Assembly: GCA_009760855.2 (NCBI GenBank)
Contig: WPIO01000332.1
Location: 1-64,000, forward strand
Direction: 5' to 3'
Length of the DNA: 64,000 bases
From: Cristatella mucedo
Taxonomy: Eukaryota > Bryozoa > Phylactolaemata > Cristatellidae
Both the position numbers and the translations under genes were made by a program. A model generated the notes under the pieces. The model ran no database searches. It saw nothing but the letters and a program-made list of their open reading frames with translations, and was not told the DNA's origin. Positions 36,838-49,667 of this stretch are shown here, in pieces. Position 1 is the stretch's first letter. Each line of letters starts with the position of its first letter.

Positions 36838-39660
36838 TTATTACCTATTACTATTACTATTACTTATCATTACTTACAGATTACAGATTCTATCAATTTC
36901 TGCCTTGCTGTTTTTTTACTAGAACGTTTTGATCGTATCTTTGAATGTAACTCCAAAAAGTTATAAGAACCATGTGTGTGGGGGTTAAGCAGGAAAGTTT
37001 TGTATTGCCCATGCAGAGCCTGAGCGGCCTTCGGTAGGCGTTCGGTAGCCGACAAACGTCATCTCACGCAACAAAGGGAAAGTGTGAAGCATAGCAGAGT
37101 CGGGAGAGCAGTCGAGGTAGTGAGTAGCTTGGAAGTAGCTGCTGAAAACCGCTAAATAGGATGAGTTATAGTCGGCAGTAGGAGAAAAGTTGTTAGCGAG
37201 TGAAAATTGGGCAGCGAGTTCTACAGTCTAGGACCAGCAGAGTTAAAAATGCTGTAGCCATTGGTTTAAGCTGAGGAATGGAACAGCTATTTTTTGTCGA
37301 CATAAGACCTTATGGCGGCAGGAGACTGCTACGAATGCACCTGTTCTGCTAGTTATGAAGGAGGCAAACCTTGGCGGGCCGTGTGGGTCAGCATAGGAAC
37401 ATTGCCGGAAATCCGTCGGTTAACCAGAATCCAGCCTAGCTCTTCTAGCAAAGGAGACACATGCTCAAACCTCTAGGACTTAAAGACTAGCCTCGCAGCC
37501 ATATTTATAGTCAGCTGCACTAGCTTAAGAGCTTTTTTTTTTTTTTTCGTCAAAAGGTAACTGCAATAATCCAGCCGAGACAGAACTAAGGAGCCAGTTA
37601 AAGTTTTTACAAGCCATTGCATAAGACAGCTCCTAACTATGGATAGGGGTTGGACGTGAAGGGTAGCTTTATAAGCAGTATTCAGGGTGAAGTTTAAAAA
37701 TTAAGGCAGCTGTCGAAACCGACACTTAATTTCCGAGCAGGCGGTGATGGTCGCACAACAGCATTACCTATGAGAAGATCAAAGCCTTTTAATCCAGCCA
37801 CACGCTTAGGGGTCCTATAAGCAGCAGTTCAGTTTTATCGTCATTTAACGTCTAGAAGTTTTTGGAAATCCTGGATCGAATATCGGCAGGGCGGGCATGC
37901 AGTTTATCTGTTGCTGCAGAAAAGGCCGACGCTTGGAATGAAAAATGCGTCCAAGTATCGTCAGCATGAAAGCGATATCCTATTCCATGTACCTTAATCA
38001 CTTTTCCCGGAGGTTGCCTAGACATGGAGAACAGCCATTGATCAAGTGCAGACCGTTGAGGAAATCTACAGTTGACCCGTCTCGCGTGTGAGACCAGACC
38101 CCTACACGACTCGGATTGAACACGATAACTCAAGTATGATTTATACAACCCCAAGGCTTCGTCTGGCAGACCAATCTGTGTTCTCAATCGTTTAACTAGA
38201 ACATCATGATCGATGGTGTCGAAGGCAGCGGACGGGTCTAGCAGGGTTAGGGCAGTGACATTCCTGGTGTTGTTGCCTCGTAGAATGTCATTGTTAAAGC
38301 GGAGGAGAGCAGTTTCACTGGAGTACTGCCTCTTTAACCATGATTTATTTTTTTCTGCCCTTACAATCGTTTTAATATGTTCAACGAACTGCTTGACAAC
38401 ATTTTATCAAGAATCTTTCAAAAGCAAGAAAGAAGGGAAAATGGGCGATAGTTTAAAAGGACCCCTGTGTGTAATGGTGGCTTTTTAAGTATGGGTCTAA
38501 CGATAGCCGATTTCAGGGACTTGCTGACGACCGTTTCCTCATAGAAGCATTACAAATCTTTGGTTTCCTGCCAGGACTATGTTGGTCTGCCAGTGGGGGC
38601 CACAGAGATGACGGTATCGGTTTTTCAGGAGAAGAGCTCTTGTTGCTAGACCTTATTAAGGTAGCCACATGGCATGCAGATACCTCAGAGAACCTTTTAA
38701 GGAAGGTCACAGGCAGTGGAACTGCGATCAATTTTGTCGGAAGGGGCTTAAAAGAGGCACGCATTTGCACAATTCTTTTAGCAAAGAAGGCTGAAAAGTT
38801 GTCGGCTGAGCCCTTAATATCTGGGAAGTCAGACCTCTCAGCAATGGCCAGTAAATGGTTTACCGTCTTATAAATCGGTTTTGGGTCTGTTTGGCAGGAA
38901 TAAAGCTTTCGGATGAAAACGAAAGCCCTGGATCTTTTAAGCTTTCGGGTGCAAACTTGAAGGAAGTCTTTGAGATTCACTAGATCTGCATCGGACACCG
39001 ATTTCTTGAACTGATGTTCAAGCCAGCGCTTAACGATGTGCATCTTTAGGAGTTTTTTGTAAATTGAAAGTACGCACCATGACATTGAAAACAGATAGAA
39101 TGAACGGGAGCATGCTTGTCATGAGCACTCATGAGTGTCACGTTCATTGCACCAGTGAGGGTATCGACGCTAGCGGTCGATTGTGCATGCAAATCAAGAA
39201 TACCTGCATCATATACAGATTTCAAAAGCTGATCTATGTCAATGCATTGTAAGTTGCGTCGTTTGACCAGTTTGTCACTACCCTGTACGAACTAGCGAGC
39301 AGGAACATCAAACGAGACCGATCAATGATCTGAGTGGGTCAGTAGGGACACCACAAGATCTGTGGTTAGAAAATCCTTAGTGATCACGAGATTTAGTATA
39401 TGGCCACTGACCTCCGTGTACGATGACCGTAATTGCAGCTCACGAGTAAGTGGCGTCGGTTTGGTCACCATTTGTCACGTAAGACATAGGGACGTGAGCT
39501 TCAAGGACAGTGTTTCTTTGGCAAAAGGACTGCGATTCTGAAGCCTTCACAAAAGGACTGTAACCATAGCAATTCCGATTAAAGCCCCCCTACAATTTGA
39601 CCAGCACCTCGCCTTTTTTCTGAAGGAAGACTCATTCAAAAGCTTGATTAACATATGCTG
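36838..39660 (-). mobile_element. LINE-A spanning the U3/U4 border
   Basis: Near-identical to the U1/U2 border copy. The linker frame is open over 39085-38513 (190 codons) and the RT frame over 38187-37852. A run of about 15 T at 37532-37546 replaces TTTTTTTGATAGCCC found in the other units. Confidence 0.82.
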
Positions 39661-40222
39661 TTTGATTAGCTAAGTTACCAATCGCACGAATCGAGAATCG
39701 TTCGTCACTTAGCACACTTATTTAATAGGCCACCCTAGTAGAGCAGCAGCCTCAATCTTAGCCTTCTCAGGGCTTCTTAATAGTATTTTGTCTGAAAGCC
39801 ACGTTGTCGGCCGGACGGCATGAAAGGTAGAGCACCATATTTCTTAGCTTTAATTGCACGGAACCTGCCATTCAATAGATCAGAGAAAATCCAGTAACTA
39901 GTTCTATGGCATCTTAGCAACACTGTTTGAAGGTCTCAATGCTTTCTCATGGTTTAAAAACCGTATGCACCTAGATAGTTTTTTATCAAGTTTCACTGCC
40001 AAAAATGAAAAGATACGAACCGTAGAACATGCACCTGTGGTGCAGGGGATCGCATCAATAGAGAGTTAAGTGCGCCCAGAGTTTGCTACACGACTGCAAA
40101 GAAATTGCAGAAGTGAGTGCCCCAGTAGCTCATCCATAAAAAATGCACTCAAGACTAAAAGTGTCCTAGCAATACAGAACACGTAGATTAGTTTTTTTTG
40201 TCAAATATTATACTGAGAGAAT

Positions 40223-41040
40223 GGAGTAATATTAGGCATGATAACCCACTTGATAAAGTTCCCTCACAGAACTCATTCTCATTCTAAGTGCTTTGCATTT
40301 ACATTTAGTTTTGCACAGGAATCTGTATTGGATGGTAAGTGGTAGCCAGCACGATAAACAACGAGAATTAACATTGTTATAATGGCATGCACATAGTCAG
40401 CGTTCAAATCGGGTTATTGGCAGTATGCACAGTGTCAGCACACATAAGCATGTGTACTACAGGGTCCTAGTAAATGCTGTAAAAAATAGATACGTTTTTA
40501 TTTTCGTTTTAAATGTGGTCAATTCGGGGAATGTCTTGGCTCATGTCGAAAGTGAGTTCCAGGCTTACTGAGGATATGAACAAATGCAGGCTCACAAAAA
40601 ATTGAAGTTTGTATGAGGTATATGTATACGATATGACTCCGAAGAGCGAGTGGTAAGATGCTTAGTATCTTGGGGGAGTAGATCTGACGATTAGGTTAGA
40701 GCAAAAGAAAGTATGGATCTCAACGTGAGTGGCGAAACCTTGAAGTCAATGCGTTTCCTGACTTTTAGCCGGTGCAAATCGGCAAAAAGTGGTGTGATAT
40801 GGCAACGCCGACATTCACAACAGACATCGTTACGTGCAGAGGGATGCACAAGCTGTTTGGGCCTGATTTAACTGGCCGGTAGACCAGCAAGTAGTGAGTT
40901 ACAGGAGTCAGAGAGCATGTCAGAAATGCATGGGCAAATTTAGCTGTTGTATCCATGTCTGAACACGGCCGAGTACCAGACTTACTTCACCTGTCAAACT
41001 AGGTAGTAGCTTGCAGTCCCAAAGCAGGCTTTAAATGACT
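40223..41040 (-). mobile_element. LINE-B, U4
   Basis: Homologue of 1801-2620, U1-like, with small indels near 40600. Confidence 0.8.
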
Positions 41041-41099
41041 ACTGGCCTTGAGCAAGGTGGTAGCTATTTAGGCGGCAGTGACGGGAAGTGCTACTTCAG

Positions 41100-41938
41100 G
41101 TTACATTAACCAATGTTGTTTGACTGTGCGCCTCCCTAAAAACATTGGTACTTTACTGTCAAGATCGTAGATGTTATTCCCTGCCAGAATAACATTGGTG
41201 ACATTCAGGCTTGTTAAGATACGGATACCCCATTTAAATTTGTCCGTGCAATTGCGGCATACCGTCTTGACTAGTATAACCCACTGCTTGCTGGGCAATC
41301 GGTATGTGCAGTATGTCTCCTAAAACTAGTACAAAACTCGGCCGCTATAGTTGTCTGTGGTAAACGTCGCAGCTGCCACATCACACTCGTTCCCGCCGAA
41401 TTTTAGTAGCTCCCAGCAAAGCATGACATCGACTTCAAGATTCTGTCACTCACTTTCAGGTCCCTTCAGTATTTGGCTATAGCTAATTTTTCAGAACTAA
41501 TGCAGCACCGGAAAAAGCATCGTACGACCCACTTTTCGAAATCTGTTTAACCGTACCTCGTATATAAAGTCTTTGAGACCACCTTTAGTTCCTATGTTTA
41601 CATGTCCTGGAACTCAATCCTGACTGGGGTCAGGACATGTCCTGACTTGTATATGCCTAAAAAAAAACTGAATACACATCTATTTAGAACGGCATTTTGA
41701 AGGCTCGTATGATCTGTTTTTCATGTGTTTATACGCTCAGACGTTATACATGCTGCCAATAATCATATTTGCATGCTATGTGAGTATATGCCACCGCCTA
41801 CTTTTGCAATATTTTTTTTGTTATTGAGAAAGTTACCACTAACGAATCCATTCTGCTTCGTTAGCAGTAACTGTAACGTGCCTAGAAAGATTCAGTTTAT
41901 TGAGGCGCTATAAATGGAGTTTTGTTATTATCATTATT
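41100..41938 (+). mobile_element. LINE-F, U4
   Basis: Homologue of 2680-3515, U1-like, with the TTATTATCATTATT tail. Confidence 0.8.
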
Positions 41939-42479
41939 CGTGGCCGAAAGTGAACCACTTTTAGTTGTCATCTACAAACAGTGATGCCTAATACCTCTAC
42001 TCTGCATGGGCATTATATAACCTTTCCAGCTTGAGTGTAGCGGCTTACATGTCCTGTAGGAGGGAATACGACGGTACATTTGTAAAGTCTGCAATGAAGA
42101 GCCGCTTGATATTGATAGAAACGCAGACTAAGAGTGGGGAGCGCCCACATGCTGTGTGCCGGATTGAGCTGCTAATGTAGGTAACGGGCAGCCGGTAATC
42201 GCTCATCGGGTTTCTTCGATTGCCTACTCTACACGACTCAGCTGGTTGTTCAATAAACATAGGCATTGACATTCCCAGGGTACCTGTAGGAGATTCAGGG
42301 AGGGCTCTTACAACACAACTGCGATTCCCACAGTACTCCTACAGACTAGGTGTTGCAATCTTATGAAATATGCTGGCTTGTACTTTTAAAGAATCCAAAG
42401 TACATTCCCTAAGGCTATCGAAGCTGATTGGGAATGAGGTCATAAGGTCGTCAAAATCAGGCGTAGGTGAGAAATTGAA

Positions 42480-42485
42480 TATAAG
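42480..42485 (+). promoter_or_regulatory. TATA box, U4
   Basis: TATAAG 86 bases before the U4 start codon. Confidence 0.55.
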
Positions 42486-42565
42486 CAAACGATGCGAACC
42501 GGCTTACCACAGGCACCTTGTAAGGTACAGGAATTCTGCAGCCCTGCCAGAAAGCTGAAAACGAA

Positions 42566-42935
42566 ATGCTGAAGGTGACACAATCTGTGCTCGTCGTCGT
42601 GCTACTCTTTGCATTGCTGACGGCAGCACAGAGTGATCAATCGGAAGCCGAGGCACCAGCCGCCAAGCGATTCAGTCATGTAAACCCTCCTCTCGATCCT
42701 GAGGGACGATGCCTAACTCTAGCTGAGTGGTGAGTAGGCACCCTGTATGTTGTTATATATATTGAGTAATCTGAAATGCTTGGTGGCGATACTAAGTGTG
42801 CTGCCGCTTTGGCAGCTGTGCCCGTTCTGGCTAGTCAATTTTCGAAAGCGATTCGCAAAATGAACCGTTTTAATTAGGCAATACTGCAAAGGTGTCAGAT
42901 ATAAATAAACAAATAAATATATATATATATTTGTA

Positions 42936-42999
<64 letters not shown>

Positions 43000-44589
43000 T
43001 CGGGACCGATTTTAGGCTCAGCAATTAGATGGAAATAAAAATGTGGAATGGCTGAGTTGAAGTTAGACCGGACAATTTACTGGCTAACCCTGAGAGATCT
43101 GACGACCCAGATTATAATAGCTCGGCCAAAATATGCTTTGCTTTCTTCACTCAAAGAATTTCGTAAATTTGTGCCTCCATACAGACCCCTCGGAGTAAAG
43201 CAATTGTGGAATCATAACCTGCAACCTTCCTGCAAAGAATTCCCGAGATTTCTGTATGCTATGTTGCAAACCTTAATAAGGTCTAGCAAAAAGAGCTCGT
43301 TTCCTCCACCACAAATACCATTATCGCTGTGGTCTTCACTAGCAGAAAAACCTAAGCCTGACATAACCGAGATGTTTTGTGCTTCTTTGGAATATAGGTC
43401 ACACCCAGGTCCTTCAAATCGGCAATCATTAGACCCATGTTTAATAAGCCGAGATTATATGCAGAGATCCTTGCAAATTGTCGTTGAGTTTTCCCTTCTT
43501 TCTTTCTTGGTTAAGATTCTTGAATCAATTGTTGTTGAGCTGCTGGTTAAACCTATTGAAAAGAATTAAACGTCAAATACGTTTCAATCAGGGTTCAAGA
43601 GGCAGCACACCACTGAAAACTGCTGTCTTCCGTTTTAACAATGACGTTTTACGTGCCAACGACGACACTAATGTCACTGCCCTAGCTCGTCTAGATCTGT
43701 CCGCTGCCTTCGACACCAGTGATCATAATGTTGTAATGGAGAGATCAAGAACAACGACCGGTCCGACAGATGCGGAACTGGAGTGGTTTAAATTGTACTT
43801 GTCTCATCGTGTTCAATGCGTGTCGTCTAGGGTTCTAGTCTTACTCACGAGACGGGGTCACATGTGGAGTCTCTTAAGGTCCGTCCTTGCTGCTCTCTCC
43901 TGCTGCCGACTATGGCCCATCCCTTTCAGTGGTCGTCAGCTGCTATTTCTATGCTACTCACTACCTCGACTGCTCTCCTAGCCTCAACTAGGCATCCCAC
44001 TTTCTTTGTTCTGCGTGAGACGAAGTATGTTTGCTAGGTAATTCTTACGGAAAGCGGCTTAGGCTGTTAGTGTGCTATATGTAACGTTCCTGCATAAAAC
44101 TCGCATACTCATATGGCTTCGTGGAGTTACAGACGTGAATAATTTACATTTTTTTAATGCGGCCCTGACATGTTTCGATAGTGCAGCAAGCAACCTGGAG
44201 GTATAAGAAGAAGACGAGCTGAAGTTAGGGAGAGAAAATATAACGGTGAGAGTAAGAGAGAAAAAGAATTTGCTGTTAGAAATTGCCAAACATTAAAGAT
44301 TCGGCGGTCGGTTGTGTGGTCTTAGGTATCGAAAACGTAATGCAACGTCGTGCTTAAAAAACGAAAGGGAAACGCTCTTAGCGTGGAATCTCGTTTCTGC
44401 AAATCACTTAGGAAGCTTGGCCACACTATAAGTGGGCAATGGGGTTTCAATGTCTCGTCAAATCTGTGCAAATAATATGCTTACCTCACAAGGGTGCCAT
44501 TTCCTCAACTTCGTAGGTTCGACGGGTGCAACAGGTGCTTTTGCGACAGAGGGACTGTTCCAGCATGCACACTCAAACAATGCGAGTAG
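42566..44589 (+). CDS. Pacifastin inhibitor gene A, U4
   Basis: Exons 42566-42729 and 44517-44589 (exon 2 continues to 44638). The precursor is identical to that of U1 and U2. Surrounding non-coding DNA has several homopolymer indels relative to U1 but the two exons have none. Confidence 0.87.
42917..42997. repeat. (TA)n microsatellite, U4
   Basis: TA run with a TTTGTATGCA interruption, a third pattern. Confidence 0.95.
43048..44136 (+). mobile_element. LINE-D relic, U4
   Basis: Extra single bases in A, T, A and G runs (near 43350, 43492, 43618 and 43856) link segments into longer frames, 43048-43569 and 43478-43981. The first reads VKILESIVVELLVKPIEKN, which matches the RT N-terminal family sequence and shows the true ancestral frame. 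Confidence 0.75.
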
Positions 44590-45005
44590 CAACGTCAAGC
44601 AGCCCGGATGATGAAAAAGGACCATCAAAAGCAGCCTGGTAAGTAGTACCCGTTTCTTGCTAGTACGAGTCATGCTGCAACCGAAAGAGTTGATTTGGCA
44701 GCGATCGGCAAAAGTGTCTTGAACATATAGCAGACGCTCGAGACCTGGACGGACTCTACGGAACTGTAAGGTGCAGTGACTGTGCAAGTCATGCTAATAA
44801 GGAATTTTGTTCCTTTCTTGTGGTGGCCACCTCAGCATGCCAATTTACTTGCTGAAAACTCGTTCTAAAACAGAACCGGAGTGCAACGGTTCGATTACTT
44901 ACGTTTGGCCTCTGCAACAAGTGGCCACTCTGGATGGTAACCCCGTGCGAAAGCCCTATCATGGTCATAAATGTGTTTATGCATCACTTTAAAAATGTCC
45001 ATTCC

Positions 45006-45050
<45 letters not shown>

Positions 45051-45058
45051 AGAGAGAA
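45006..45058. repeat. (GA)n microsatellite, U4
   Basis: Longest GA run of the five units. Confidence 0.95.
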
Positions 45059-45606
45059 ATATTGTGGTCGCCGGTAAACCCGATCTTAAAAATTCGCCCC
45101 GACCTTCGTTATAAAAACACTGGTAGTCGCTAAGAACGCCAGTTTTGTATTAATGATGGGGACACATAAAATAATACCCTTAACGAGGTAAAACAGTAGC
45201 GGTATCATTTGTTTGATTGAACACGAGATATGTCTTTGCTAATGGCAACTTGTACAATAGTACATGTACCTTTGCTTTCAATTCGTTTGATAGATCTCCT
45301 CAAGGTACTTGCAAGCAAGAATTTAGTAAGCTCATCCCTGAAGAACATTCTTTTAATATAAATACACATAACGATAGGGCTAAAATCACTGGCAAACACT
45401 TGCTCCGTTGTTCTTAACGAGGTAAAGCCGATGCAATAGAGAACGCCTCACTTGCCGTGTGCATTTGAGCAGCATAAGGCATGAGAAACTGAAGTGACGT
45501 AATGGGATAAGTCGGCAACCTGTGTGAAATTGCATTTTTATTTAAGGTATTAAAGTCAAATAAAGGGTTTAATTTGTACTAATGTTGGTTCTCATTGCTT
45601 CTGCAG

Positions 45607-45665
45607 ACCTCGACCGTAGCGATCAGCAAATGCTAGCGGACTTTACTGGAGAGCCGTGGAATTGA
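45607..45665 (+). other. Putative exon 3, U4
   Basis: Identical to U1. The acceptor pyrimidine tract has lost two bases (GCTTCTGCAG) but remains strong. Confidence 0.5.
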
Positions 45666-46134
45666 TCAACAACTTCATCCGAAAACCTGCACGAGTGTTT
45701 CCAAAACGTAAACGTGGAGAGCTGCCATTAAATGGAATGAGCAAAGAAAAATATATTTCTACGGTGGAGATGGATGTTGAAGTGTGCTATCATTATCTGG
45801 AAATATACTGTCTTGCATATCTTTCTCGACCTCTCTTTGAAATCATCACCCGATTTGTCATCACTGGTAGAATGCCTAAAAACGATGGTTACCGGCATTC
45901 TAGATGCATTGCTTTTATGACTAAGTGCAAAGTTATACTATCTCGCCAATATTGTTCGTGGCTTACTACAAGCCTTGAACCAGCATAGACTTAAAATTAC
46001 AAGCTTAAAAAAGCGTTCCGAAGATCAAGACTGGCTGACCGTCAACGTAAATTTCGGGATCTAACCGAATTCCTAACAATTCCTTTTTGCTAAGTCCAAA
46101 CTTGCTTACATAATAACATGATACTATCATCAAC

Positions 46135-46480
46135 GTTCACTTGATAAAGTGCCCTCTCAGAACTGAATCTTTTTCTAGGCGCTTTATATTCACGGCACAA
46201 GAAACATGATCGAATGGTGAGTGGTGTCCTGCTTGACTAACAACACGAATAACATGGTTTGGGCTGACCTGCACAGGGTCAGCATACAAGAGTGGTTAGT
46301 GGCAGCATGCCCAGTGCCATCATGCGTAAGCACAAACAGGACGAATAACAGGGACCCACTAAATACAGTGATAAGTAGGGGCGTTTGTGAGAACGTAGTT
46401 AGATTGCATGTGCACACTGCAAAAGTGCCGACGATACCCATTAACCGTCGGTTCATGTGCACGTGAGGCAGCACGTTGCA
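46135..46480 (-). mobile_element. LINE tail (LINE-B type), U4
   Basis: Homologue of 7701-8045, U1-like. Confidence 0.65.
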
Positions 46481-47214
46481 CAACACCTGGCGAGTTTTTT
46501 TTTCGCAGTGTCTTGATCTCAACGATAGAACATTTCAGTGAGTTCACTCGAAAGAAAGTACATTCCAACCTATTCCTAACTGCTGGCTCTCGGCCTGGAT
46601 AAATCGTTCTTTTTATACTTACTACAGTATTACCAGTATTGTACATTTTGTCACCGATTCATTGAGATAGCTCCTTTCCAGAGAATCTCAATGTCACAGA
46701 AAGAGATTCAATCTTAAAGATAGCAGAATACATGACTTAGTTTTCCGTATCGTTGTTGATATTGTAGTCGGGTATGTGTACACTTTCGATTTGAGTTTTT
46801 CGAAAAACGTTGACTGATTTCCACAGTCTGACGTGTCTGGTTGCTAACTACAAGAAAAATAGTTTAGACGTTGTGTTAGGATTCCTACATCTTTGGACTC
46901 GCCATTGTAACCAAGCAAATGGCTCACTCTGGGCGCCCTTTGACAAGCTGCCAAGAACTACTGATTTTTGAACGGCTCGGTGGAAGCTTGCTTCTAGGAC
47001 AAAATATTTCATCGACACATTCATATGTCACAGCGAGGGACTTCACAAACAGTCAACTTACCACGACTTAAAATGAGATCGGGTGAATATTTTGCAGAAA
47101 CCATACACCCGGAGGAAATCGGGACAGCAAGCCGTTAAGCCAATATGCTTAAGTGCCTCAAGTGCAGTGCCGAGCGGAGCGATAAGCTGAGCACATTCTT
47201 TAGGCGGTCCTGAG

Positions 47215-47407
47215 TTGCTACTTCCATGCTACTCACTACCTTTCCTGCTCTCCTGACTGTGCAATGCTTCCCATGTTCCCTTTGTTTCGTGAGTCGAAGT
47301 CTGTTGGCAAGGGAATGCGTTCTGAAAGCCACTAAATCTGTGAGCGCTCTATTCAAAATTCGATGGCGAAAAACCCACATGGTCTGTATGACTTTGCTGA
47401 GTTACAG
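47215..47407 (+). mobile_element. LINE-E fragment, U4
   Basis: Homologue of 8780-8972, U1-like. Confidence 0.6.
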
Positions 47408-47573
47408 CAGGAGATACGGCACAGGACGGGAATCGCCTGAGTAGGCAGTTTTTAACCACGAATCAAGTCGTGGATTGAATATAAGCTGACGATGCGAACC
47501 AGCTTACCTCAGGCACTCTGTAGCATCAAGGAATTCCGCAGCTCTGCCCGACTGCTACATTCAACTCTCTGTA

Positions 47574-47731
47574 GATAACCCGATCTCTGCTCATAGTCGT
47601 GCTAGTCTGTGTATATCTGACGGCAGCAAAAAACGTGAGCAATCAGACGCCCAGGCAGCAGTCGCCCAGAGAGTCAGTTGTGCGCAACCTATTTTCGATG
47701 CTGAGAGACGATGCCTAACGTCAGGTATGTG
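47574..47731 (+). pseudogene. Dead exon 1-B, U4
   Basis: As in U1 but with two extra A in the GCAAAAAACG run, a frameshift within the former signal peptide region. Confidence 0.8.
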
Positions 47732-48610
47732 GCGAGTAGCTGAATCTATGTTGTTAACCATGGGCTGTGCACGGGGGCGGGGCAATCATTACAACCAATA
47801 ACTGTTAACCTGATGCTGCTATGGCAGCTGAGCCCAATGAGGCCAGTCTAAATTCAGCCGGTAGAGTCAGATTGAGCCGTCGCAATTGAGAAAGACGGAA
47901 ATGATTGTCATCACGATAGACGCATTCGTACACCCAGAGTAGCAAACCTAATTAGACAAGAAATGACAAGAGAGAACGGAGAGTAGGCTCGGAGGGTACA
48001 GAGAAAGATAAAGTTGGAGTGCTTCAGAGTGAGTCGGACCTAGTGTGACCGTGACACTTTGTGTTGTACAATCGAGGAGTAAAGCTAAAAGTACGAGAAA
48101 GAGACCAGTCGGAGGCAAGAGAGTGAAAGTTAAACCCAGACAGTTACAGAGACAGAGAAAGAGTTTTTTATAAACTGCCTAATACTCAATAGTCCGTGGT
48201 TAATTGAGTGACCCTAAATGTTAGAAGCATAAGGTAAGACCCATGCTCATGTTACAGCACTTCGTCAAAGCTCTCAGCTTTTGGGAGTTTTGAGGGCTAA
48301 CAACGTGGCAGGTTACCACTAATCGTAATAAGTTTTCATATTGCCTATATTACCTGTAACTCTACCAGTCATGCAGCATTTATTCATATTACCACTGTGC
48401 ATTTGATCCGAATCATTTACAGCACACAGCTTCCGGAAAAAGCATTAATGATACGCGAATGCTTTGAACATCTAAGCGAGTGTAAATCTATGTCGTTTTC
48501 TAGAAATATCTCCTTGTAGAAAAGAGTAATGTCTTAACCTATGGGTGTCTGAACGAGTAATATCAATAGTAAAACAGTTGTAGACTGCTCTCGGACAACT
48601 TTATATCTTT

Positions 48611-49478
48611 ATGGACACTTTCTATGCGGTGCGTCGGATGTATTATTGAATGATTGGCTAATGGTATCATGCTTAAAGTCAACCAGGATGACACGCTTAG
48701 AGGTAAAATGCACAGGGTCGGCATGCAAATGTGGTTTGAGGTGGCATGCACAGTGTCAGCACGAAAACGCGGCCAAAGAAGGAGTCGCATGAAAATTTGA
48801 GATGCTGTTGCAGCTGGACGTATTAGTACTTTTAAATTTCGCCAAGTCACGGGATATGGTGAGGCAGAAGTGGAACCCAGATTGGGAGAATGCAAATGAT
48901 AGAGGCCACTCCCAATGATTTGAGGTTCTTACGGCCACTTTTGAGTGCGGTTTCCCGATTTCCGAACACAATTGGTTTTCCCATTACAAGTACGATGGTC
49001 TATATCATATTGCCATTTAGGAAAGCTCGCTGCCATCCGTGCACTGGTGTCATTCACACATACTGCAAGCGAGTTAAGAGAATTAGACGTGCTGAGTGGC
49101 TTGGACGGATCAAAGCAAAAGCACAGCTGAGTGTCACCTGCATAAAAGTGAACGCCTAGAATGTGAGTGCCAGCCGCATCGGCAAGAAGGAGACTATCGA
49201 CTTTGAAAAAACCAGACCAGCGACAAAGCCCCGAAATACCTTATACTTCAGTAGTTCATAGGAGGATCTTTGTCGGCTTACATCTATGCTGTGGATTGCT
49301 GAACTGAGATATCAGCTTAACCACTGCAATGCAGTACCAGTGATGCTCTGGCGGTATGAGAGGCGTTCAGGAAGGACTTGGTGATCAATAGTATCAAAAT
49401 CTGTAATTGCGTCAACGTGTAGCTGAAATTCGTCAAACGCGGCACCATAGATCAGACTCCACGCCTCAGCTTAAAAAG
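48611..49478 (-). mobile_element. LINE-C RT relic, U4
   Basis: U1-like up to about 49430, after which bases at the right end follow the U2 type. Confidence 0.75.
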
Positions 49479-49667
49479 TCTGTGGGCATCGTCAAGATAA
49501 ATCTATCGTTTGTGATGGGATGAAAGTGTGGGATGTGTCGAACGGATCGAGAAGGTATCTATTGTCAATGTATCGAGAAGGTATCTATTAGCTGAGCAGG
49601 GAAAGGGCTATTGATAAGAAGCATAGAATTTCTGATCGACTATAAATTACAGATTACTGAGTAAATG

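Larger units (their letters stand above)
25644..38424 (+). repeat. Tandem repeat unit U3
   Basis: The first half is a separate subtype, several percent diverged from U1/U2/U4 and closer to U5. From about 33.7-33.8 kb onward it becomes nearly identical to U1, so the unit is a mosaic. Its pacifastin gene is intact but encodes two substitutions. Gene-free stretches (26881-27435, 29151-29691, 32835-33301, 33651-34385, 34900-35780) correspond to those described for U1. Confidence 0.97.
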
